A stretch of 46,536 bases of DNA from Hyphomicrobiaceae bacterium. Lineage in GTDB: Bacteria; Pseudomonadota; Alphaproteobacteria; Rhizobiales; Hyphomicrobiaceae. Location of the stretch: NCBI GenBank assembly GCA_025351355.1, contig JANXWC010000051.1:1-46536 (forward strand), in the 5' to 3' direction. The position numbers and the translations under genes are program-made. Position 1 is the first letter of the stretch. Every line of letters begins with the position of its first letter. This document shows positions 1 to 5,640 of the stretch, in pieces. The notes under the pieces are model-generated. The model ran no database searches. It saw only the letters and a program-made list of their open reading frames with translations, and was not told the DNA's origin.

Positions 1-12
1 TACTCGTTCCGG

Positions 13-61
13 GTTCGCACCGGCCTTGGTCGTCGGGGTTTGCACCCGCCTTGGTCGTCGG
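13..61. repeat. Short tandem repeat, 24-25 bp unit, two clear copies
   Basis: Two adjacent units (13-36 and 37-61) both end in CCTTGGTCGTCGG and share GCACC(G/C)GCC; a third, more diverged unit (CACTTGCAGCCGCTTCAG) follows from 62. The first unit begins inside a sequence at 1-25 that is repeated near the other end of the window (46461-46484). Units are adjacent without spacers. Confidence 0.6.
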
Positions 62-396
62 CACTTGCAGCCGCTTCAGCGTGTCATCGTCTCGTCGAGC
101 GATGCGTTGTTCAGATGGTTTCCATCCGCGCCCCTGTCTCAAACGCCGTGCCAATCGATCCCTGCAGGAGATCGTCATCACCGTGTCCACCGGAAGCGAA
201 CGTCGCGCAAGTCCTGCACATCTCATCCGCTCCCTTCAGGAGTGTTCCCATGATTCACAGCCTTTGATATCAGTTCAATGTTTTCACATCCACATGGTGA
301 AGACGGTCGCTCCCACAGCTTCCTTCCTTTTCCTTCCCTCGTCGAGTCGGAGACTGGCCTCCGTCGAGATGGAGGAGGCCTAAACGCCACTGGCTT

Positions 397-429
397 ATAC
401 CAGCGGTCATTATTCTTGACCGATGGTAT
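397..429. repeat. Palindrome P1
   Basis: Arms ATACCAGCGGTCA (397-409) and TGACCGATGGTAT (417-429) pair with one mismatch around the loop TTATTCT. Same core and nearly the same loop as the palindrome at 473-511, so the two are diverged copies. Confidence 0.8.
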
Positions 430-472
430 GCGCGCGCGGGGTTGGTGGGGTGGCCGCGCGCAAACAAAGAAT

Positions 473-511
473 CTAATACCGACGGTCATTATTTTTGACC
501 GTCGGTATTAG
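473..511. repeat. Palindrome P2, perfect 16-base arms
   Basis: CTAATACCGACGGTCA (473-488) is exactly complementary to 496-511, with the loop TTATTTT. It could fold into a stable hairpin or be a binding site for a dimeric protein. A run of five T at 492-496 is in the loop and first arm base, not after the stem, so it is not a standard terminator. Confidence 0.85.
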
Positions 512-592
512 ACCGGCCAACGCAAGGCCTTCGACAACCGCACGGCCGGTCTAAACCGCTGGCGTTTGGGGTTGGGTGTCCCGCCGCTTGGT

Positions 593-674
593 AATTCGGG
601 ACAGTCACCCATTTCCGGCCTCAATGTGTCTAACGAGCACGGACGAACTCGGAAATGGGTGACTGTCCCGAATT
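593..674. repeat. MITE-like hairpin, perfect 25-base arms
   Basis: Positions 593-617 (AATTCGGGACAGTCACCC...) and 650-674 are exact reverse complements over 25 bases with a 32-base loop (618-649), giving an 82-base element. Terminal motifs of the form GGGACAGTCACCCAT are, to my knowledge, seen at small non-autonomous elements in many proteobacteria; that link is recollection, not shown here. There is no transposase in the window. It ends 19 bases before the start codon of the RNA methyltransferase, so it must lie in or next to that gene's leader. Confidence 0.85.
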
Positions 675-693
675 TCGTTGCTAGTCCTGCGCG

Positions 694-1254
694 ATGATGA
701 CCCAGCCCCCGTCCCACGACCCCGCGACGCGCGGCTATTTTGCCATCGGCGCGGAGCGCATGTCCAAGACGCTCAATCTCGGCAATCTCATGCGCAGCGC
801 GCACGGGTTCGGCGCCAGCTTCACTTTCACGGTCGGCGCCACCTATCTCAAGGACGAGGCTTTCGCCGATACGTCGAAAGGGCGTCTGCATTTGCCGCAC
901 TACAACTGGGCCGGTCTCGATGACATGGCGCTGCCGCAGGGCTGTGTGCTCGTCGGCATCGAGTTGATTGACACTGCGGTCGACCTGCCGTCGTTCAAGC
1001 ATCCCTTGCGCGCGGCTTATGTGCTGGGCCCGGAGATGGGATCTCTGTCAGCGCCGCTGCTTGCCCGCTGCAAGCATGTGGTAAAAATTCCCACGCGCTT
1101 CTGCATCAACGTGGCGATGGCAGGCGCCATCGTCATGTACGACCGCGTCAAAAGCCTCGGCCACTGGCCCGACCGTCCGCTGATGCCCGGCGGGCCCCTC
1201 TCGCCATCGGCGCAACTTCACGTGCGCGGTGGCCCAATCCGACGCACCACGTGA
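694..1254 (+). CDS. SpoU/TrmH-family RNA methyltransferase
   Basis: A 186-residue SPOUT (SpoU/TrmH) protein, expected to 2'-O-methylate a ribose in tRNA or rRNA using S-adenosylmethionine. Family features in order: LGNLMRSAHGFGA near residues 29-41, in the place of SpoU motif 1 (N-x-G-x-x-x-R); YVLGPEMGSLS near 109-119 (motif 2); NVAMAGAIVMYDR near 138-150 (motif 3). The length fits the short alphaproteobacterial form without an RNA-binding extension. Two adjacent ATGs (694, 697) are possible starts and no good ribosome binding site precedes them; a long hairpin ends only 19 bases upstream, so the native leader may have been altered. The C-terminal 25 residues are Pro/Gly/Arg-rich. The exact target nucleotide cannot be read from sequence. 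Confidence 0.85.
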   Translation: MMTQPPSHDPATRGYFAIGAERMSKTLNLGNLMRSAHGFGASFTFTVGATYLKDEAFADTSKGRLHLPHYNWAGLDDMALPQGCVLVGIELIDTAVDLPSFKHPLRAAYVLGPEMGSLSAPLLARCKHVVKIPTRFCINVAMAGAIVMYDRVKSLGHWPDRPLMPGGPLSPSAQLHVRGGPIRRTT

Positions 1255-1311
1255 AAGCGATTCCTGCCCGGGGGAGTGGCTGCGCCGCCGCCCATCAGCT
1301 AGACTTGGACG

Positions 1312-2592
1312 ATGACCCGCAAGCTGATCGACGATTGTTTCGTGACCGACCGCGACCGCATCAGCCATGCCGATGCGCTGGCGCTGTTGCGCGCGCGTAT
1401 ATCCGTCGTAACCGGCATCGAGCGTGTGCCGTTGGCCGAACTGCACGGGCGTATTCTCGCCGAGCCGGCGATTGCCGCGTCACCGGTACCCGCTCACACC
1501 AACGCGGCCGTCGACGGTTATTCGTTCGCCAACGTGGATGCCGCAACAGCTGCCGGCGACGGATTGCCCATCGATGGTCGCGCGGCAGCAGGTCATCCCC
1601 TCGCCACTTCCGCGCCGACACAAACCGCCGTGCGCATCTTCACCGGCGCGGTCTTGCCTGATGGCCACGACACCGTCGCCATGCAGGAGGATTGCGAACG
1701 ACTGGACCAGTCGACCCGGTCGCGCGTGCGCATTCCCCTCGGATTGAAGCGCGGTGCCAACGTGCGCCGCGCCGGCGAGGATGTGGCGGCCGGTTCGACT
1801 TTGATCGGCGTCGGGTCGATTTTGCGGCCGCAGGACGTGGCCGCACTGGCCTCCATCGGCCTTGCCGAAGCTCAGGTTTATCGCCGTTTGCGGGTGGCGA
1901 TTCTGTCCAGTGGCGACGAGGTCACCCCCCCCGGCCAACCCCTCGGTGTCGGGCAAGTCTATGACGCCAACGCGCCGATGCTGCTGGGCTTGGCGCGGAT
2001 GGCGGGGGCTGACGCGACGATCGTCGGCGTGGCAGACGACACGGCCGCATCCCTTGAAGCGCAGTTATCGGCGGCGTCGAGCACCTACGACGTTGTCATT
2101 TCATCCGGTGGCGCCAGCCAGGGCGAAGAAGATTATCTGGTGCGTGCCCTCGATCGCCTGGGCAAGCGCCATTTGTGGCAGATTGCCATCAAACCAGGGC
2201 GGCCCATGGCCTTCGGCCAGATCGGCGATTGCGTAATTGTTGCCCTGCCCGGCAACCCCGTCGCGGTTTTCGTCTGCTTCCTGATGTATGTTTTTCCGAT
2301 GCTGCGGACACTCAGCGGCGGACACTGGCGCGAACCCAGGCGCTGGCTCCTGCCGGCGGCATTCGCGATGCCCCAGCGAAAGATCGGACGGCGCGAGTTC
2401 TGGCGTGGCGTGCTCGTCGCGCAGGATGGCACGATGGCCGTCGAGAAATTCGCCCGCGACGGGTCCGGCCTGATCTCCGGCCTCCGCGCCGCCGATGGCC
2501 TCATCGACGTGGCCGAAGATATTGCCGGTGTGCGCCCAGGCGACCTCGTTTCGTTCATTCCTTTTAGCGAATTTGGCATCGCCGGCCATTGA
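1312..2592 (+). CDS. moeA: Molybdopterin molybdenumtransferase MoeA
   Basis: Inserts molybdate into adenylylated molybdopterin in the last step of molybdenum cofactor synthesis, in the cytoplasm. The 426 residues match MoeA length. Visible motifs: HTNAAVDGYSF near 62-72 (the N-x-A-x-DGY motif), IFTGAVLPDGHDTVAMQED near 107-125, SSGGASQGEEDYLV near 263-276, KPGRPMAFG and LPGNPVAVFV near 311-320 (active-site loop), then the C-terminal beta-barrel domain from about 345. The partners moaD and moaE lie 39 kb away in the same window, so the pathway is not clustered. In many Rhizobiales moeA sits with trpDC-moaC and lexA; here it lies between an RNA methyltransferase and recA. The gap of 57 bases from the previous gene allows co-transcription. 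Confidence 0.95.
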   Translation: MTRKLIDDCFVTDRDRISHADALALLRARISVVTGIERVPLAELHGRILAEPAIAASPVPAHTNAAVDGYSFANVDAATAAGDGLPIDGRAAAGHPLATSAPTQTAVRIFTGAVLPDGHDTVAMQEDCERLDQSTRSRVRIPLGLKRGANVRRAGEDVAAGSTLIGVGSILRPQDVAALASIGLAEAQVYRRLRVAILSSGDEVTPPGQPLGVGQVYDANAPMLLGLARMAGADATIVGVADDTAASLEAQLSAASSTYDVVISSGGASQGEEDYLVRALDRLGKRHLWQIAIKPGRPMAFGQIGDCVIVALPGNPVAVFVCFLMYVFPMLRTLSGGHWREPRRWLLPAAFAMPQRKIGRREFWRGVLVAQDGTMAVEKFARDGSGLISGLRAADGLIDVAEDIAGVRPGDLVSFIPFSEFGIAGH

Positions 2593-2640
2593 TGTGCGAA
2601 CCAAAGTGACGACCGTTCAGCACGCTGTTGCGCGTGCCCC

Positions 2641-2655
2641 GAACGAAACTGAAAC
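2641..2655. promoter_or_regulatory. Possible second LexA box, imperfect
   Basis: GAAC (2641-2644), seven bases, then AAAC (2652-2655): one mismatch to the alphaproteobacterial LexA consensus GAAC-N7-GAAC. It lies 130 bases before the recA start and upstream of the better box at 2709. Confidence 0.35.
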
Positions 2656-2697
2656 ACGACCCCTAAAAATATTTATCCACATATTGTTAGAGCGCTC

Positions 2698-2726
2698 TTG
2701 CGAAATGAGAACAAAAGAGGTACATT
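2698..2726 (+). promoter_or_regulatory. Predicted recA promoter with LexA operator
   Basis: TTGCGA (2698-2703) and TACATT (2721-2726) are 17 bases apart, a good sigma-70-type spacing. GAAC-N7-GTAC at 2709-2723 lies in the spacer and runs into the -10 box; it is one mismatch from the alphaproteobacterial LexA consensus GAAC-N7-GAAC. Repressor bound here would block polymerase, the expected design for SOS control of recA. Confidence 0.65.
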
Positions 2727-2770
2727 AACTGATTGCCTGAATCTGCAACTCGTGAAATAAGGGGCGTCAC

Positions 2771-3946
2771 ATGTTCGAGTCGGACGAGCTTAAAAAATTG
2801 AAGGCCGCGCCGGACTTGCGCGTGGTCCAAGGGGGCGGCATGGACAAGAACAAAGCACTTGAAGCGGCGCTGCAGCACATTGAGAAGCAGTTCGGCAAGG
2901 GCTCGATCATGAAGCTCGGGGCGAACGATCGCTCCCACGACATCGAGGCCATTTCAACCGGCTCGCTCGGCTTGGATATCGCGTTGGGCATCGGCGGCTT
3001 GCCGCGCGGGCGGATCGTCGAAATTTATGGGCCGGAAAGTTCTGGCAAAACGACTTTGGCGCTGCACTGCATCGCCGAGGCGCAGAAGACAGGTGGCGTT
3101 TGCGCCTTCGTCGACGCCGAGCACGCGCTCGATGCGGTCTATGCTCGCAAGCTGGGCGTCAAGGTCGAGGACCTGCTGATTTCGCAACCGGACACCGGTG
3201 AGCAGGCGCTGGAAATCACTGACACACTGGTACGCTCGGGGGCGATCGATATCCTGGTCATCGACTCAGTGGCGGCACTGACACCGAAGGCGGAGCTGGA
3301 AGGTGAAATGGGCGACAGCTTGCCCGGCCTGCAGGCACGCCTGATGAGTCAGGCGCTGCGCAAGCTGACCGGCTCCATCTCCAAGTCCAAGACGATGGTC
3401 ATCTTCATAAATCAGATCCGCATGAAGATCGGCATCATGTTCGGCAACCCGGAAACGACGACGGGCGGCAACGCGCTGAAATTTTATGCATCTGTGCGGC
3501 TGGATATCCGCCGCATCGGCCAGATCAAGGACAAGGACGAGGCGGTCGGCAACCAGACACGCGTCAAAGTGGTCAAAAACAAGGTGGCGCCACCGTTCAA
3601 GCAGGTGGAATTCGACATTATGTACGGGGTCGGCATTTCAAAAATGGGCGAATTGGTCGACCTCGGCGTGAAAGCCAATATCATTGAAAAATCGGGCGCC
3701 TGGCTATCCTATAAAGGCGAACGCGTCGGCCAGGGCCGCGAAAATGCGAAAACATTTTTGAAAGATAATCCGAAGATTTCCAACGAGATTGAGCGGGCCA
3801 TCCGCAGCAACGCGGGCGTCGCCGATATGTTGCTGGCCGCGCCCGAGGGCGAGGAAGCCAAGGAAGCCGAAGATGGCCCCGATGCGGACGGCGTATTGCC
3901 CGATGCGGACGCGCCAGCCAAGGTGCCCGCGCGCGGCAAGCGGTGA
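2771..3946 (+). CDS. recA: Recombinase RecA
   Basis: DNA-dependent ATPase that forms filaments on single-stranded DNA, drives strand exchange and triggers LexA self-cleavage. 391 residues. Walker [10 protein letters not shown] near 88-96, Walker [12 protein letters not shown] near 161-171, the [11 protein letters not shown]-binding loop region near 215-222, [17 protein letters not shown] near 233-249. The start at 2771 has AAGGGG six bases upstream and gives a rhizobial-type N-terminal extension (DLRVVQ) ahead of [11 protein letters not shown]; the alternative ATG at 2840 also has a purine-rich site and would give the shorter enterobacterial form. The C-terminus is acidic ([16 protein letters not shown]) and ends in a basic RGKR. 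SOS control is suggested by the operator over its promoter. Confidence 0.97.
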   Translation: MFESDELKKLKAAPDLRVVQGGGMDKNKALEAALQHIEKQFGKGSIMKLGANDRSHDIEAISTGSLGLDIALGIGGLPRGRIVEIYGPESSGKTTLALHCIAEAQKTGGVCAFVDAEHALDAVYARKLGVKVEDLLISQPDTGEQALEITDTLVRSGAIDILVIDSVAALTPKAELEGEMGDSLPGLQARLMSQALRKLTGSISKSKTMVIFINQIRMKIGIMFGNPETTTGGNALKFYASVRLDIRRIGQIKDKDEAVGNQTRVKVVKNKVAPPFKQVEFDIMYGVGISKMGELVDLGVKANIIEKSGAWLSYKGERVGQGRENAKTFLKDNPKISNEIERAIRSNAGVADMLLAAPEGEEAKEAEDGPDADGVLPDADAPAKVPARGKR

Positions 3947-3964
3947 CCGTCTTCGATAACTAGC

Positions 3965-4002
3965 GAAGGTGTGAGCGTGCACGAAAGTTCGCTCACACTT
4001 CG
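3965..4002 (+). terminator. Hairpin after recA
   Basis: GTGTGAGCG (3969-3977) pairs perfectly with CGCTCACAC (3990-3998), and CGAA/TTCG extend the stem past one bulged G. No T run follows, so it may be a weak or factor-assisted terminator or an mRNA-end stabiliser. It lies between the convergent recA and the secreted-protein gene ending at 4056. Confidence 0.5.
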
Positions 4003-4055
4003 ATCTCACTAGAAATGATCGCGTTCAGGCCGACCGCCTTCGCTTTCAGCCTGGA

Positions 4056-4412
4056 TCAGTCGCAGAGTGTCGGGCGGTAGCAACGCACCACGCCGCCGCG
4101 GCAGACATAGTCGCCAAACCGATTGTAGTCGCAAAAGCCACCCGTGCGCCTGCACTGGCGCGGTCCAGCGTAGCAACCCCCGTCGTAGGCATAGTAGCGG
4201 GAATAGCGATAATACGACGGATAACCATACGCGTAGCTGCCGATGGCAGCGCCTGCTATAATGCCGGCAGCGATACCAAGTCCGACGCCACCGCGGCGGG
4301 CTTCGGCAGGTTCAGGCGTTGCACTTAGGGCGGCGAGCGCAAGCGTAGTGGCCACCGTCAGCGATATCGCAGCTTTCATCAGGCCTGTTTGCATCATGCC
4401 GATCTTGATCAT
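4056..4412 (-). CDS. Small secreted six-cysteine, Gly/Tyr-rich protein
   Basis: A 118-residue protein of unknown function. The start at 4412 has a strong GGAGGT site (4418-4423 on this strand) five bases away, which rules out the longer upstream readings. Residues 1 to about 40 look like an export signal (MIKIGMMQTGLMKAAISLTV, then a hydrophobic stretch ending near EPAEARR). Next comes a glycine/alanine segment GVGLGIAAGIIAGAAIGSYAYG that could be a membrane or glycine-zipper segment, a Tyr-rich stretch, and a tail with six cysteines spaced 6, 6, 9, 6 and 5 residues apart. The even number and regular spacing suggest disulfide bonds in the periplasm. Small proteins with this glycine-zipper-plus-Tyr layout are common in Rhizobiales, but I know no assigned function. 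Confidence 0.7.
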   Translation of the reverse strand: MIKIGMMQTGLMKAAISLTVATTLALAALSATPEPAEARRGGVGLGIAAGIIAGAAIGSYAYGYPSYYRYSRYYAYDGGCYAGPRQCRRTGGFCDYNRFGDYVCRGGVVRCYRPTLCD

Positions 4413-4764
4413 GGGCGACCTCCAATGTGCGCCAAAGATGCGTACGACACATCTACCGGCGTTTGTTTCTCGTGCCGCTGCCATGCGTGCATGGGCTTGC
4501 AAACATCGCCTGCCGCCAGTTCGGCGCTTGCACACCGCTTTTGGCCTTAGCGTCCGGGACCGGCACCGGCACTTTCTGTGCACGACCCAGAAGGTAAATA
4601 CGAACTGCAGTGGTCCAAGTTTCGGCAACGCTGCTCATTTGATCGTACTAAGCCATTCAACCGGTTGGCAAATGAATAAAGGGTGAATGCGGCAGCAGCC
4701 ACATTCACCCTTTAATTCAGATCGGTATTCTCGCTCGCGCCGCGACGCAGGCCAATAAGGCCGC
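4413..4764. other. Gap between two secreted-protein genes
   Basis: 352 bases without a supported gene. It must hold the promoter of the gene starting at 4412; I could not assign the -35/-10 boxes with confidence. Its right part holds the hairpin at 4678-4713. Confidence 0.5.
4678..4713 (-). terminator. Terminator-like hairpin, 12-base perfect arms
   Basis: AAAGGGTGAATG (4678-4689) pairs exactly with CATTCACCCTTT (4702-4713) around a 12-base loop. On the minus strand it follows the gene ending at 4765, with the T residues supplied by the distal arm and the TTCATTT after it. It is nearly symmetric and could act on both strands. Confidence 0.6.
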
Positions 4765-5145
4765 CTATTTCAATGGCGCGTGGTCGTAACCATGCTCGCG
4801 AGTTTGCAGGTCTTTGTCGATGCCCCAAGCCGGATGATAACGATACTTGGGACCCGTATAGGAATAGCGGTACCGGTTGCGCATGTCTTCGGCAGGCACC
4901 CAATAGCCGGTGTTGTAGCCCGGATACCACGCGCGCCGGACGTAGCGGTAAGCGTAGGGATCGTCGCACATCGTCGACTGTCCCGCGCAATCGCCTCGTC
5001 CAACCCAACGACGGGCGCCGAGCGGCAGATCCCGTCCCTCCGGCGCCACGAACGGATCCGAACCGAACGCCTGCGCCGGTGCGGGCATCGCAGCACCCAG
5101 GCTGGCCACGACCGCGACCGTGGCAATCAATGAGGACAGTTGCAT
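4765..5145 (-). CDS. Small secreted Tyr/Arg-rich protein
   Basis: 126 residues, function unknown. A classic signal peptide MQLSSLIATVAVVASLGAAM with a likely cut after PAPAQA (about residue 26). The mature part is rich in Tyr, Arg and Trp (YAYRYVRRAWYPGYNTGYWV and a later RYRYSYTGPKYRYHP), with two cysteines near 53 and 59 that could form a disulfide. The start at 5145 has an AGGGAG site about eight bases upstream; that site lies at the edge of a dispersed repeat (5158-5284), so the leader is probably made of repeat sequence. It has the same orientation as the six-cysteine gene 352 bases downstream, but the hairpin between them argues for separate transcripts. Probably periplasmic. Confidence 0.7.
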   Translation of the reverse strand: MQLSSLIATVAVVASLGAAMPAPAQAFGSDPFVAPEGRDLPLGARRWVGRGDCAGQSTMCDDPYAYRYVRRAWYPGYNTGYWVPAEDMRNRYRYSYTGPKYRYHPAWGIDKDLQTREHGYDHAPLK

Positions 5146-5157
5146 ATTTCACTCCCT

Positions 5158-5284
5158 TAGAGTGCTTCCGAATAAACCTTGCCCCGGATGTCAATTCGAG
5201 GTGTGCAGCAGTTTTCCGTCAAGAAGCACGACGAACTGAAGCGCAAAGGGCGTTTCGCGATTCCGCTAGAACCGAAGCGACCCG
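5158..5284. repeat. Dispersed multi-hairpin repeat, copy A (diverged)
   Basis: Shares with the copies at 42470, 42584, 45349 and 45938 the start TTAGAGTGCTTCCG, the outer inverted pair GTGCTTC (5162-5168) / GAAGCAC (5223-5229), the middle GCCCCGGA and the AGGTGTGCAGCAGTTTTCCG tract. The second hairpin (GGGCGTTTCG...CGAAGCGACCC) is degraded. This is the most decayed of the five clear copies. It forms the leader of the gene starting at 5145. Confidence 0.75.
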
Positions 5285-5640
5285 AAGCGGCAGCAGACTT
5301 TCTGACATTAGCGCAGAGTATGCCTAACGATTGGTTAAACGGGCAGATCTGTCCATCAAACTTGTATCGGGTCGCAGAAATCTAAAAACCGATGTCGATT
5401 TGTATACGTCCCGCCCGTGCATTTAATCAAAAACTCACCATGCCGCGTGCAAAGTCCGGGCAATGTTGCCGGTTAGGCACGGCGGACGCCTCGATGTCCG
5501 CAGGTCGACGGCAATAAGCCTGCGCAAAGGATGGTTCCGGGGTCGGTCGACGCGCGGGGCGCCTTTGTTCTTTGCTCCATCGTGCTGCTGTTCGGAAAGA
5601 CGTTCCAACCCTTTCCGAAGTCAGTCTTGAGGCCAAACAC
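5285..5640. other. Gap before the type I secretion genes
   Basis: About 355 bases. An A/T-richer part (5320-5440) could hold the promoter of the secretion operon; no box is clear enough to call. An in-frame stop at 5515 sets the upstream limit of the next gene. Confidence 0.4.

Larger units (their letters stand above)
315..585. repeat. Modular palindromic element, copy F1
   Basis: The left half (about 315-389) matches the left half of the element at 45873-45938: both run from a CTTCC-rich tract through GAGTCGG.GACT.GCC and a CGA.ATGG.G tract to AACGCC. The right half (560-585, TGGCGTTTGGGGTTGGG) matches the right halves of the copies at 9645 and 46065. The 8-base arms AAACGCCA (382-389) and TGGCGTTT (560-567) are exact reverse complements. 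Between them lies a cargo of about 170 bases with two related palindromes and a 9-base inverted repeat AGACCGGCC (510-518) / GGCCGGTCT (544-552). Confidence 0.6.
1..693. other. Repeat-rich stretch without a convincing gene
   Basis: No reading frame here looks like a real protein; the short open frames on both strands are Ser/Arg/Pro-rich and match no family I know. The stretch is built of repeats, listed separately: a short tandem repeat near 13-61, a modular palindromic element at about 315-585 carrying two related palindromes, and a long perfect hairpin at 593-674. Positions 75-310 hold nothing I can name; they could be decayed sequence. Confidence 0.6.

Noticed and set aside
13-72. Possible CRISPR repeats
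   Set aside because: Adjacent units without unique spacers, only two or three copies, no cas genes.
223-489. 88-residue minus-strand frame
   Set aside because: Crosses the left half of repeat F1 and palindrome P1; no ribosome site or domain.
5179-5385. 68-residue open frame
   Set aside because: Most of it lies in dispersed repeat copy A; the other copies do not keep the frame.
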